DNA of 64,000 nt from Kangiella sp. (GCF_014762745.1 NZ_JABURJ010000104.1:33135-97134); one strand, 5' to 3'; positions 21,342 to 31,684 are shown, counted from the stretch's first letter. Notes: generated by a model not told the origin, from the sequence alone. Made by a program: numbers and translations.

Positions 21342-21363
21342 ATAATATGTATATACATATTAT
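21342..21363. promoter_or_regulatory. 22-bp perfect palindrome ATAATATGTATATACATATTAT, candidate operator
   Basis: Self-reverse-complementary; 34 bp upstream of the coiled-coil gene start. Confidence 0.5.
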
Positions 21364-21397
21364 GTATTACATTACAAAATAATCAGAGACTTAAAAA

Positions 21398-22348
21398 ATG
21401 GCGCGCACAGGCATCTCTCAATTTGACGTTGAAAAAGCATATAAATCATTGACTTCACAGGGTGTAAATAACCCATCAATTGATGCAATACGAGCTGAGC
21501 TGGGTAACACTGGCTCCAAAACCACTATCTCAAAATACCTCAAAGACATTAAAAAGACCCGTACTAACGGTACACTCACCGAGGTCAAAGTCTCCGACGC
21601 CATTGGGCACCTGGTAAGCCAGCTTGCTGCCAGGCTCAACGCTGAAGCGAATAAAACCATTGAAGACATGGAGCAAGCCTTTGATAAAGAGCGTAAGTCT
21701 TGGAATCAAGAAAAGTCAGGACTTGAGGAGTCGTTAAGCCAAGCCACAGAGCAAAATAAAGCTCTAAGTGATAACATTCACTCACTACAGGCGAAGCTCA
21801 ATACTGCTAGCCGTGAGAGTGAGCAACTGAACACTGAGTTGCAAGGTATTCAAAGTGACTTGAAAGAACTTACAGCCGTTTGTGGACAAAAAGATGAACG
21901 AATTATCGATCTGGAGAAGAGTCTGCAACACAGTTATGACAACTTGAGCCACTTCCGCGAATCCGCTAAAGAACAGCGTGATCAACAAGAGCGCAAGCAC
22001 GCTGAAGAAGTGTCGGGATTGCGAGCAGAGCAGCGAAAGCTGGGGCAAACCATTGCCTCTCAACAGTCAGAACTCACGCAGTTGAACCGTCAGAACGCTG
22101 AGCTAATCACCGAAAAGCGGTTGTTGGCCAAGTCACAGCGCGAACTTCAAAACTCATTAAAAGCGTTAACTGAACAGGTGCAGTCAGCCAGTACTGACAG
22201 AGAGGAGCTACTAGCGCAACTTGATGCTATAACCAAAGAAAACAATGAGCTAAACACTTCCGTTGTTCAGCTAGAGCATGAGGTTGAGGAATTGAAATCG
22301 CCCGAGAAACTCGCAAAAAAACAGGAAGTAGCCAAGTCTAAAAGCTAG
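21398..22348 (+). CDS. KfrA-like DNA-binding coiled-coil protein, candidate TnpT
   Basis: 316 aa; N-terminal VEKAYKSLTSQGVNNPSIDAIRAELGNTGSKTTISKYLKDIK, then long coiled coil. Confidence 0.8.
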   Translation: MARTGISQFDVEKAYKSLTSQGVNNPSIDAIRAELGNTGSKTTISKYLKDIKKTRTNGTLTEVKVSDAIGHLVSQLAARLNAEANKTIEDMEQAFDKERKSWNQEKSGLEESLSQATEQNKALSDNIHSLQAKLNTASRESEQLNTELQGIQSDLKELTAVCGQKDERIIDLEKSLQHSYDNLSHFRESAKEQRDQQERKHAEEVSGLRAEQRKLGQTIASQQSELTQLNRQNAELITEKRLLAKSQRELQNSLKALTEQVQSASTDREELLAQLDAITKENNELNTSVVQLEHEVEELKSPEKLAKKQEVAKSKS

Positions 22349-22468
22349 CCTTTAAGCACAAAGCTGTGTAATAGTTGGTTAGTATCCACTTATCTTTTGT
22401 AAACTAACTGATAATCTGCTAGTCTACTGCCCTGCATTTATGAGAACGAGTAGAGACTCTTTTTTACC

Positions 22469-22834
22469 GTGAACCGTCAACTTTTAACTTTCGCTCTAGC
22501 CATATTGATTGCCCTGCAATCGGTAGTTGCTGTGGCGGACGTTCATCAGTTTCATCAATCCGGTTCTGAGCATCTTACTTTTGATCACGAGCATCAAAAA
22601 GCTCACTCTTCTCCAATACCAGATGATGACAAGCGTTGGTTAGAATCAGAAAAGAGCAAAAGCTACCAGCTTGATTGCCACCATTGTTGTCACTGTCATG
22701 GCTCATCACACCCTTTCTTTCTGGGTCGCCAAGATATCTCTGCTTCTCTTTATCAAAAGGGTGCTATTTTAGGCAACCCTTCCCATTACCGTTCCCATAT
22801 AGCCTTCCCTGATAATCCCCCTCCGATCAGTTAA
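22469..22834 (+). CDS. CzcI-like small exported His/Cys-rich protein
   Basis: 121 aa; signal peptide, YQLDCHHCCHCHGSSHPFF, immediately upstream of czcCBA. Confidence 0.6.
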   Translation: MNRQLLTFALAILIALQSVVAVADVHQFHQSGSEHLTFDHEHQKAHSSPIPDDDKRWLESEKSKSYQLDCHHCCHCHGSSHPFFLGRQDISASLYQKGAILGNPSHYRSHIAFPDNPPPIS

Positions 22835-22932
22835 ATACAGTACAAATAAACTTTTATTCTGAGGTATAGCGTTGTGCAAATGCCAACCCAGCTGTACCTG
22901 ATGTACTTTGATTTTAATTGTGAGGAAATTTC

Positions 22933-24165
22933 ATGAAGAAACTATCCGTTTCTTATGCGATGTGTGCCGTTATTTATTTGCTGTCGGCTTCGGCGCAAGC
23001 GCAACCCGTTGATTGGGAGCGCTGGCTGGCATCACAGATAAAGCAGCACCCAGACATCATCGCGGCCCGCGAGCAACTGCAAGGCTCGGAAGCTACTGCG
23101 GACGCAGCGGAACAGCCACTTTACAACCCGGAGTTATCTTCTGAGCTGGAACAGGTTGGTGAAGAAAATAACTACCGTGTAGGTGTTTCTCAAACGGTTG
23201 ACTGGTGGGATAGACGAGGTGCTAAACAGCAGCAGGCGGCTTTTATCCGACAAGCAGCCAAAGCCCAGTATCAGCAACAGGTTATGAGTAAGACTGCTGA
23301 GGCTCTATCAGCATTGGTTGAGTGGCGTGCCAGTAATCAAGCCGCCATTATTGCTCAGGCACAAAAAGAGCAGCTTAATGCATTATTGCAAGTGGCTGAA
23401 AAGCGCCAAAAAGCAGGGGATATAGGCACTATTGATGCTGAGCTCACCTTTCTATCTTTATCAAAACAGCTGGCACAGGTCGCTGAGCTTGAAGTCGCTT
23501 TGCAAAAAGCCGAAAGCAGAGTGCGCGAACTTTTGCCACAGTGGACTCCTGAAAAAGGAGGCATTCCCGAAGATTTCTGGCCTTCGGAGCCAGTGTCCAT
23601 TACTGACCAGGAGTTGTTACAACATCCCTATGTTGCCAGCGCTCAGGCTCGCTGGAAGTCCATCAAGGAAGAGGCCGAAGCAACCCGCCGCGCAGCCAAA
23701 GCAGAGCCGACCTTTGGAGTCAATGCTGGTCGCGACGGTGGAGAAAATACTGTCGGCCTGACCTTCTCGATTCCTTTGAATGTACGTAATGACTACAGTG
23801 CCGAAACTCGTGTGGCTAATCGTGCAGCACTAGAAGCAGAGGCCCGATTCTTGGCCGTTTATCGCAATCTACGGTTTGACTGGCAGGCTGCACAAGCTGC
23901 CTGGAAACGTTATGACGAGCAATACCGACGCTGGCTCGAGCTGGCTCGTGGCAGAGTTGAAAATAGTGCTGACTTGTTGGAACGCCAGTGGCGAAGCGGT
24001 GATCTATCAACAACTGACTACCTGCTCGCTCTCAACCAGCGTTCGGAGAGCCTGCTGGCAGGAATCTCACTCGAAAAGCACACACAACTTGCGTTAACCG
24101 AAGTGTTGCTGCACTCCGGCCAGCTCAGAGCTGTTGCACCAACTGCGACTAAGCCACTGAATTAA
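22933..24165 (+). CDS. czcC: TolC-family outer membrane component of RND metal efflux
   Basis: 410 aa outer-membrane-factor repeat architecture, in operon with czcB and czcA. Confidence 0.85.
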   Translation: MKKLSVSYAMCAVIYLLSASAQAQPVDWERWLASQIKQHPDIIAAREQLQGSEATADAAEQPLYNPELSSELEQVGEENNYRVGVSQTVDWWDRRGAKQQQAAFIRQAAKAQYQQQVMSKTAEALSALVEWRASNQAAIIAQAQKEQLNALLQVAEKRQKAGDIGTIDAELTFLSLSKQLAQVAELEVALQKAESRVRELLPQWTPEKGGIPEDFWPSEPVSITDQELLQHPYVASAQARWKSIKEEAEATRRAAKAEPTFGVNAGRDGGENTVGLTFSIPLNVRNDYSAETRVANRAALEAEARFLAVYRNLRFDWQAAQAAWKRYDEQYRRWLELARGRVENSADLLERQWRSGDLSTTDYLLALNQRSESLLAGISLEKHTQLALTEVLLHSGQLRAVAPTATKPLN

Positions 24166-24175
24166 AGATAGGATA

Positions 24176-25492
24176 ATGAACATGAATAGATTATTGATAG
24201 CGATGCTAAGCGCCGCAATGACTGCACCAAGCATAGGGCTTGCAGAAACGATGAGTGGTGAGGCGCACGAACATGATAAGAGCAAGCCTGCTCAAGAGGT
24301 TATTGAGCATAAGGATGATGCGTCTCACAAGGAGCACCCATCAAATGCCACGGATGAACATGAGCGTCATGGTGATACAAAACATGGGTCTAGCGATAGT
24401 TCCCACAATGAAAGTCATGATGATGCGGGACACAGCGAAAGTAATACTGAAGAAGATGGACATGGGCATCAAGAAGAAGCTTCTGCCACTACGGCACTAA
24501 ATGCTACTCAAATGACGATTGCTGATATCCAGGTTGCTCCTCTCACTGCCGAGCGCGTTGATTATGAGTTCTACGCACCAGGGGAAGTTCTTTCTAATGG
24601 ATACACTAGCTACATAGTGTCACCGCGAGTAGCTTCCGTTGTATTACGTCGTCACGTAGCATTGGGCGCTCATGTCGAACAAGGTCAGCCACTGGTAACC
24701 CTGTTCAGTGAGGATGTGGCGCAGGCCCAGGCAGACTATCGCACCGCTTGGCCTGAATGGGAAAGAGTCCGCAAGCTCGGTCGCAAAACCGTTGGAGAGC
24801 AGCGTTATATCCAGGCCAAAACCAGCTGGGAGGCTGCTCGGGCAACGTTGCAGGCCTATGGGTTAGCTGAGTCAGATTTGCAGTCTCTGGCATCGCAAGA
24901 TATTAAGGCATTGGGCGAATATACCCTACGTGCCGAAACCGATGGTTCTGTGTTATCTGACGACTTCGAGCAGGGGCAGCGCGTCGAAGCTGGTTCTCCT
25001 CTGATCAAGCTGGCCAATGAGAAGCAGCTCTGGGTCGAAGCACACCTTCCAGCAGATCAGTCTATATCACTTCCGCTCGGTACATTGGCTGACATTGTGG
25101 CTGGTGATATCCGAATTCAAGGCAAGGTATCCCAAGAAGCACATACCATAAACCCCGTTACACGAACCCGAACAGTGCGCTTATTGGTGGACAACCTGGA
25201 GCATAGGCTGCATCCGGGACAGTTTGCAGAGGTCTTCTTCCGTTTTCGTACAGAAGAGCCGGTATTGGCTGTGCCAGAGTCAGCACTGATGCGAAATCCC
25301 GATGGAGACTGGGCAATTTTTGTAGAAGAGAGTCCAGGGCAGTTTCGCTCTCAAGAAGTTGAACTAAAGCGAGCACTAGGTTCGTTGCGTGAAATTAACG
25401 GCATTGTTCCCGGAACACGTATTGTTACCGACGGTGCCTTTTTTGTTGCTTCACAAATCGCCAAAGGCGGTTTTGATCCGCATAACCACTAA
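24176..25492 (+). CDS. czcB: RND efflux periplasmic adaptor with His/Asp-rich N-terminal region
   Basis: 438 aa; HEHDKSKPAQ...HGSSDSSHNESHDDAGHSESNTEEDGHGHQEE; HlyD-like GEVLSNGYTSYIVSPRVASVVLRRHVALGAHVEQGQPL. Confidence 0.88.
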   Translation: MNMNRLLIAMLSAAMTAPSIGLAETMSGEAHEHDKSKPAQEVIEHKDDASHKEHPSNATDEHERHGDTKHGSSDSSHNESHDDAGHSESNTEEDGHGHQEEASATTALNATQMTIADIQVAPLTAERVDYEFYAPGEVLSNGYTSYIVSPRVASVVLRRHVALGAHVEQGQPLVTLFSEDVAQAQADYRTAWPEWERVRKLGRKTVGEQRYIQAKTSWEAARATLQAYGLAESDLQSLASQDIKALGEYTLRAETDGSVLSDDFEQGQRVEAGSPLIKLANEKQLWVEAHLPADQSISLPLGTLADIVAGDIRIQGKVSQEAHTINPVTRTRTVRLLVDNLEHRLHPGQFAEVFFRFRTEEPVLAVPESALMRNPDGDWAIFVEESPGQFRSQEVELKRALGSLREINGIVPGTRIVTDGAFFVASQIAKGGFDPHNH

Positions 25493-25508
25493 GCATTAAG
25501 GAGACTCT

Positions 25509-28500
25509 ATGTTTAATCGAATTGTCGATTGGGCGGTCACTAACCGTTTGCTGGTGGCGATTGCGCTCATTACACTAACGGTCAGCGCCTTTTTTATTAT
25601 TCCAAGGCTGAATCTTGATGCATTTCCGGATGTTACCAACGTTCAGGTCTCGGTCAATACTGAAGCTCCTGGCTTGGCTGCTGAGGAAGTCGAGCAGCTG
25701 ATAACCTATCCGATTGAAGCTGTCATGTACGCTCTGCCTGATGTAGAAGAAGTAAGGTCTATTTCAAAGACTGGCTTGTCTGGCGTTACTGTTGTGTTTA
25801 AGGAAGGCACTGATATTTACTTTGCCCGGCAACTGGTATTCGAGCGACTTCAGGCTGCCAAAGAGCTGATTCCAGAGGGCGTTGGTACACCCGAAATGGG
25901 GCCAAACACTTCTGGGCTGGGGCAAGTCTATCAGTATTTACTGGTTGCCGAACCCGGTTCGGGTTTCGATGCCATGGAGCTACGCAGCTTAAATGACTGG
26001 GTGGTCAAGTTGTTGCTTATCCCGGCCGAAGGCGTGACTGATGTGCTGTCTTTCGGCGGTGAGGTGCGTCAGTATCAGGTCGATCTGAATCCGTCAAAGC
26101 TGTTATCTTACGATCTGACCCAGGACGATATCATGGCGGCTCTGGAGCGTAACAACACCAATGTTGGCGGCTGGTATATGAACCGTGGTCAGGAGCAATT
26201 GGTGATCCGAGGTACCGGCTGGCTCGATCATGGCAAGCAAGGGCTGGAGCAGATCCGTCAAGTTCCCCTGAAAACGGTGGATGGCACCACTATCACCGTA
26301 TCGGATGTAGCCAAAGTGAATCTGGGTAGCGAAATCCGCCAGGGCGCAGTGACCATGACACGCCGAACTTCGGATGGGAAAGTTGAGACACTAGGCGAAG
26401 TCGTCTCAGGCATTGTATTAAAACGTTTAGGCGCCAATACCAAAAGCACCATTGATGGGGTTAATGCCCGTATCGAGCGTATTAATCAGGCGTTACCGGA
26501 AGGAGTTAAGTTCGAGGCTTACTATGATCAGGCCGATCTGGTGACGCAAGCGGTTGATACCGTTGTCAATGCTCTGTTACTGGCGTTTGTCTTCATTGTG
26601 GTCATTTTGGCGCTGTTCCTAATGAATTTGCGTGCTACCTTACTGGTACTGATCTCAATTCCAATTTCCATCGGTATTGCTTTGATGGTGATGGCGTGGT
26701 TTGGTCTTTCGGCAAACTTAATGTCTCTAGGCGGTATTGCCGTGGCCATTGGCATGCTCGTGGATGGCTCTGTAGTGATGGTCGAAAACATGTTCAAACA
26801 TTTGACCCATCCCGATGCCACCCATGACAAAGATAGACAGACAATGGTTCAGGATGATCCAGATCCTGTTGATGCAGCTCATGATAGCCATGGGATTGCT
26901 TTACGCTTGCAAGAAGCTGGCAGAGAGGTAGCAAGACCTATATTTTTTGCGACAGCAATTATTTTAGTTGTCTTCATGCCGCTATTCAGTTTCGAAGGGG
27001 TCGAAGCCAAACTGTTCCAGCCGATGGCTATCAGTATCATGCTGTCTATGCTGTCCGCGCTGGTTGTAGCTTTAATCATAGTCCCAGCATTAGCCACCTA
27101 CCTGTTTCGCAAAGGGATACGCCCGCGGGAGAGTTTCGTCTTGAAACCACTTGATAAACTCTACCGCAAGGGTTTGTCGTGGGCTATGAGCCACAGTAAG
27201 GTCGTCGTTGGTATTGCTGTAACGCTCGTGGTTGCGGCAGCTTTAGTAATACCGCGTCTGGGTACCGAGTTTGTGCCTGAACTCGAAGAAGGAACGGTCA
27301 ACCTCCGGGTAACTCTCGCTCCGTCCTCCAGCCTGGATACTGCGCTTGAAGTCGCTCCAAAACTCGAAGCAATGCTGATGGAATTCCCGGAAGTCACCTA
27401 TGCGTTATCACGCATTGGACGTGCCGAAATTGGCGGTGATCCAGAGCCAGTGAATAACATTGAGATCTATATTGGTCTTAAGCCAGTGCCAGAATGGACC
27501 AGCGCCGATAATCGTTATGAACTTCAATCCCTGATGGAGCAAAAGCTGGAACAACATCCCGGATTGCTGTTCAATTTTTCACAACCAATTGCCACCCGTG
27601 TGGATGAGCTGTTATCGGGGGTTAAAGCGCAACTAGCGATAAAACTCTTTGGTAAAGATCTTGATGTGCTGGCTGAAAAAGGGCAGGCAATTGAGGCAGT
27701 GGTCAAAAAGATCGACGGTACGCGTGATGTTGCCATGGAGCAAATTGTCGGTGAAGCTCAATTGGTCGTAAAGCCCAATCGCCGCGCATTGTCTCGTTAT
27801 GGACTCGACGTAGCGGATGTCATGGAAGTGGTTCGAAATGGGCTTGGCGGTGCCAGCGCTGGACAAATCATCAATGGTAACGAACGTTATGATATCTATG
27901 TTCGGTTGGATGAACGTTTTCGCCAAGATCGCGAAACTATTGCTGACCTTCGTTTGCAGGCACCTTCAGGAGCCTGGGTTCGCCTTGGTGATGTAGCCTC
28001 TGTAAATATTGCTTCCGGCCCGCCGCAGGTTCGCCGAGATGATGTTCAGCGCAGAGTAGTCGTTCAGGCCAATGTGCAAGGGCGTGATATGGGCAGTGTG
28101 GTAGCAGATATTCGCGCAGCGATTGCTGAACAAGTTGATTTGCCAACGGGTTACTCCGTGGATATAGGTGGACAATTCGAAAATCAACAGCGAGCACAAA
28201 AGCGTCTGTCGCTGGTCGTGCCATTATCGCTGGCGCTTATTGCCTTGTTGCTTTACTTTGCCTTTGCTTCGGTTGGTCAGGCTATGCTGATCCTGGTAAA
28301 TGTACCTCTAGCCGTTATTGGTGGGGTGTTCTCACTCTGGCTGTCAGGGCAGTATTTATCAGTGCCCAGCTCGGTCGGATTTATTACCCTGTTTGGCGTC
28401 GCGGTACTTAACGGTGTAGTGATGGTTGAAAGTATCAATCAGCGTATCAAGGATGGCCTACCTGTCAGTGAAGCCGCTTTTGATGGTGCCGTATCCAGGC

Positions 28501-28703
28501 TTAGACCGGTATTGATGACAGCAGTGACATCTGCGTTAGGTTTAATACCGATGTTGCTATCAAATGGCGTTGGCGCAGAGATACAAAAACCGCTTGCCAG
28601 TGTTATCGTAGGCGGGCTGATAACAGCCACATTTTTAACACTGTTTGTGTTGCCCGTTCTGTTTGCCTGGTTTTCAAAAGGTAAGTTGAAGGAGAAACAC
28701 TAA
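25509..28703 (+). CDS. czcA: CusA/CzcA-family heavy-metal RND transporter
   Basis: 1064 aa; RLNLDAFPDVTNVQVSVNTEAPGLAAEEVEQLITYPIE, GGIAVAIGMLVDGSVVMVEN, GTEFVPELEEGTVNLRVTLAPSSSL. Confidence 0.95.
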   Translation: MFNRIVDWAVTNRLLVAIALITLTVSAFFIIPRLNLDAFPDVTNVQVSVNTEAPGLAAEEVEQLITYPIEAVMYALPDVEEVRSISKTGLSGVTVVFKEGTDIYFARQLVFERLQAAKELIPEGVGTPEMGPNTSGLGQVYQYLLVAEPGSGFDAMELRSLNDWVVKLLLIPAEGVTDVLSFGGEVRQYQVDLNPSKLLSYDLTQDDIMAALERNNTNVGGWYMNRGQEQLVIRGTGWLDHGKQGLEQIRQVPLKTVDGTTITVSDVAKVNLGSEIRQGAVTMTRRTSDGKVETLGEVVSGIVLKRLGANTKSTIDGVNARIERINQALPEGVKFEAYYDQADLVTQAVDTVVNALLLAFVFIVVILALFLMNLRATLLVLISIPISIGIALMVMAWFGLSANLMSLGGIAVAIGMLVDGSVVMVENMFKHLTHPDATHDKDRQTMVQDDPDPVDAAHDSHGIALRLQEAGREVARPIFFATAIILVVFMPLFSFEGVEAKLFQPMAISIMLSMLSALVVALIIVPALATYLFRKGIRPRESFVLKPLDKLYRKGLSWAMSHSKVVVGIAVTLVVAAALVIPRLGTEFVPELEEGTVNLRVTLAPSSSLDTALEVAPKLEAMLMEFPEVTYALSRIGRAEIGGDPEPVNNIEIYIGLKPVPEWTSADNRYELQSLMEQKLEQHPGLLFNFSQPIATRVDELLSGVKAQLAIKLFGKDLDVLAEKGQAIEAVVKKIDGTRDVAMEQIVGEAQLVVKPNRRALSRYGLDVADVMEVVRNGLGGASAGQIINGNERYDIYVRLDERFRQDRETIADLRLQAPSGAWVRLGDVASVNIASGPPQVRRDDVQRRVVVQANVQGRDMGSVVADIRAAIAEQVDLPTGYSVDIGGQFENQQRAQKRLSLVVPLSLALIALLLYFAFASVGQAMLILVNVPLAVIGGVFSLWLSGQYLSVPSSVGFITLFGVAVLNGVVMVESINQRIKDGLPVSEAAFDGAVSRLRPVLMTAVTSALGLIPMLLSNGVGAEIQKPLASVIVGGLITATFLTLFVLPVLFAWFSKGKLKEKH

Positions 28704-28831
28704 CTAGCAATCTGCCGGCTCTATTTTGGAGTCGGCAATACTTTATAATAGCAAGATGGTTTGAACCAACACCCCATTAATGCTGAAAGCTCGCCCATTT
28801 TCGTATCGAGGACTCTCCGCTTTAGACTATA

Positions 28832-29782
28832 GTGATCGGGGAGGGGGAAAGCCAATATCAAAAAATGCAAGGTATACCTATGAGCCAGAAATGTAACCGT
28901 GACTGCAAAGCAGATGCTACAGATGAAACACAAGATATTACTAACGACGACAAGTTATTAGAAGGGGCACATGTAAGCGAATACCACGTTCCTAAAATGG
29001 ACTGCCCATCAGAGGAAGGCATGATCCGAATGGCACTGGACAGTCTTGAGCCAAGTGTAATCCTCGAGTTTGATACACATAAACGCATAGTTAGAGTGTT
29101 TCATCACCTTGAACTCAGGGACATGGTAGAAGACCGGATAACGTCTCTTGGGCTTGGGGCTAGATTGGAATCAACTAACGCTGTGGACAGCGAGATTATC
29201 CATAAAGCAAGGTTGACGGCACAAAATGAAGAAGCAGAGGAAGCTGGGATACTTAAAATGCTATTAGCTATTAATGCAGTGATGTTTATTACAGAGCTTG
29301 TTATCGGCTGGTGGGCACAATCGACCGGATTGATAGCTGATTCATTGGATATGTTTGCCGATGCAGCAGTGTATGGGGTGGCACTATACGCCGTTGGGCA
29401 TGGCGTCCGAAAAAAACTCCGTGCAGCGCATATATCAGGATGGTTACAGATTATATTAGCTCTGGGTGTATTAACAGAAGTTGTGAGGAGACTGGTTCAA
29501 GGGAGTGAGCCTGAGTCAAACCTTATGATGGTGTTTGGCTTAATTGCCTTGGTAGCAAATGTCTGGTGCTTAATCTTAATTGCCAAAAAGCGAAATGGCG
29601 GCGCTCACATGAGAGCAAGTTGGATTTTTTCTGCTAACGATGTCATCGCCAACCTTGGTGTTATTATTGCTGGGGGGTTGGTAGCATGGACGGGGTCGCA
29701 ATACCCAGACTTAATCATTGGCTTTATCATTGGCTCAATTGTTTTAACTGGTGGTTTTCGCATATTGAAGATCAAATCCTAA
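28832..29782 (+). CDS. CDF-family cation transporter with N-terminal HMA-like domain
   Basis: 316 aa; YHVPKMDCPSEEGMIRMALDSLEPSVILEFDTHKRIVRVFH then TM domain with GLIADSLDMFADAAVYGVALYAVG. Confidence 0.82.
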   Translation: MIGEGESQYQKMQGIPMSQKCNRDCKADATDETQDITNDDKLLEGAHVSEYHVPKMDCPSEEGMIRMALDSLEPSVILEFDTHKRIVRVFHHLELRDMVEDRITSLGLGARLESTNAVDSEIIHKARLTAQNEEAEEAGILKMLLAINAVMFITELVIGWWAQSTGLIADSLDMFADAAVYGVALYAVGHGVRKKLRAAHISGWLQIILALGVLTEVVRRLVQGSEPESNLMMVFGLIALVANVWCLILIAKKRNGGAHMRASWIFSANDVIANLGVIIAGGLVAWTGSQYPDLIIGFIIGSIVLTGGFRILKIKS

Positions 29783-29816
29783 AGTAAGAATAAAGCTCCA
29801 CAAGAGGTAATCTTAA

Positions 29817-30704
29817 ATGCATGATCATTCGCACTCACATGGTTCAAATAATCGTATAGGTTGGGCATTTTTTCTGAATGTCACCTTTACCATTATCGAG
29901 TTTATAGGAGGTATCTTAACCAATAGTACCGCCATCATGGCCGATGCAGTCCATGATCTTGGCGACAGTTTATCCATTGGATTTGCTTGGTTCCTTAGTA
30001 AAGTTAGTGAGAAAGGTTCAAATTCAGAGTTCACCTATGGTTATCGCCGATTATCACTGCTTGGAGCTCTTATTAATGGCCTAGTCCTGATTATTGGTTC
30101 TGCATGGGTTCTGACAGAAGCTATCCCTAAACTCCTGCAACCAGAAATGCCTATGGTTGAGGGCATGATCGCGTTAGCCGTGTTTGGGGTGCTAGTTAAT
30201 GGTTTTGCGGCTTATAAATTAAGTAAAGGTAAAACTCTTAATGAGCGTATACTCAACTGGCATTTACTGGAAGATGTACTTGGTTGGGTTGCAGTTTTAA
30301 TCGTTTCCATCGTACTTCTTTTTGTTGACTGGCCCATTCTTGACCCAGCTTTGTCGTTTCTTTTCACTCTCTATATTTTAATTAATGTTGCTAAAAACCT
30401 TTGGCACACTATAAGGTTATTTTTACAGGCAATCCCTGACAAAGAACTGTCAAAATCAGTATACAAAACCTTAATAGAACTTGAAGAAGTGGACAGTATC
30501 CATCACCTGCACTTGTGGTCATTGGATGGAGAGCATCACGTACTTACTGCTCATCTAGCTCTACAGGATGCACTATCTATGCAGCAACAGCTGGAGTTAA
30601 AAAAATCTATAGCAGAACGATTGAGTAAATTTAATTTAGAGCATACGACTATTGAGCTTGAAATGACTGACGAGCAATGCCGCGATGCTTCTGAAGCTTT
30701 GTAA
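29817..30704 (+). CDS. CDF-family (CzcD/ZitB-like) zinc/cadmium transporter
   Basis: 295 aa; MHDHSHSHGSNNRIGWAFFLNVTFTIIEFIGGILTNSTAIMADAVHDLGDSLSIG, VDSIHHLHLWSLDGEHHVLTAHL. Confidence 0.92.
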   Translation: MHDHSHSHGSNNRIGWAFFLNVTFTIIEFIGGILTNSTAIMADAVHDLGDSLSIGFAWFLSKVSEKGSNSEFTYGYRRLSLLGALINGLVLIIGSAWVLTEAIPKLLQPEMPMVEGMIALAVFGVLVNGFAAYKLSKGKTLNERILNWHLLEDVLGWVAVLIVSIVLLFVDWPILDPALSFLFTLYILINVAKNLWHTIRLFLQAIPDKELSKSVYKTLIELEEVDSIHHLHLWSLDGEHHVLTAHLALQDALSMQQQLELKKSIAERLSKFNLEHTTIELEMTDEQCRDASEAL

Positions 30705-30763
30705 TTGGGAGAGTACAGCTATAATTTATATTGTGGCCGCACAGTAACTGGTACCCTTGACTT

Positions 30764-31561
30764 ATGCGTCGATTAATTTATTTCGTTGAATCAAATCTTG
30801 TTTGGTTTGTGATTATTGTAGCTGGAGTTGGCCTGATATTGCCCGAATCCGGGAAGTACCTCGACTCCTCAATAGCCCCTTTACTTGTGATTCTGATGTT
30901 TGTGATCAGCCTTACATTTGATGCACATGCCGCACGAATAGTCTTTCGCAAACCGTCAAGACAGTTTTTGGCAATGGGGCTCGTCTATGGCCCGATTCAA
31001 TTGCAGGCTTCTTGACTGGTCGCCTTTTTCAATGCGGTCAATACAGCCTTTTCTCCTTTCGTAGTTCCGCTCCTTTTTCTATGGCTGACAGGGATACAGC
31101 TAGAAGTCCCTCTCGTTTCCATCATCCTGGAGTTAGCTCTAGTTGTTTTAGTGCCTACAATTCTCGGTGTAACCTTACGCACCAACTTTCCGACGATTAT
31201 TTCAAAGCATGATTCGACTTACGCAGGAATTGGGTCAGTCTTCTATCTTGTAATATTACTTGCGGTAGTGGCTTCCAATGCAGAAACCATCATTGGTTAT
31301 GGATAGTATGCTTTTGTAATTGCTGGAGCAGCTTTAAGTCTAAATCTTTGTGGCTACTTAATTGGAATGGCTTCACGGTTTATAACGACAGACCGACCGG
31401 AAGTCATCGCATACCTATTTACTGTAAGCAAAAAAGAATTTAGCATTGCAGCGGCTTTTGTGGCTGCATCCCGGTTGCCATCAGAAATAGTAATACCAGC
31501 CACATTCTTTGCAGTAATTCAGATGATCACATCTCCTATTGTGGCCAAATATCTTGCTTGA
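30764..31561 (+). pseudogene. Bile acid:sodium symporter/ACR3-like carrier with two in-frame stops
   Basis: One continuous 266-codon frame, TM-rich on either side of TGA (31013-31015) and TAG (31304-31306). Confidence 0.8.
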
Positions 31562-31684
31562 GGCTAGCTCTCAAACAGTTACTGAAGAAACTTTCCACGA
31601 AGAAATATGCAGTAAATTGGTAGTACCGTATCACTGGAAACCAAAAGCAGACTCATAAATATCTTTTCTGACGAAAGATAAAGC

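Noticed and set aside
9677-31306. Stop-codon reassignment or readthrough explaining the interrupted genes
   Set aside because: TAA, TAG and TGA all occur as premature stops, several genes also have frameshifts, and intact genes use all three as terminators.
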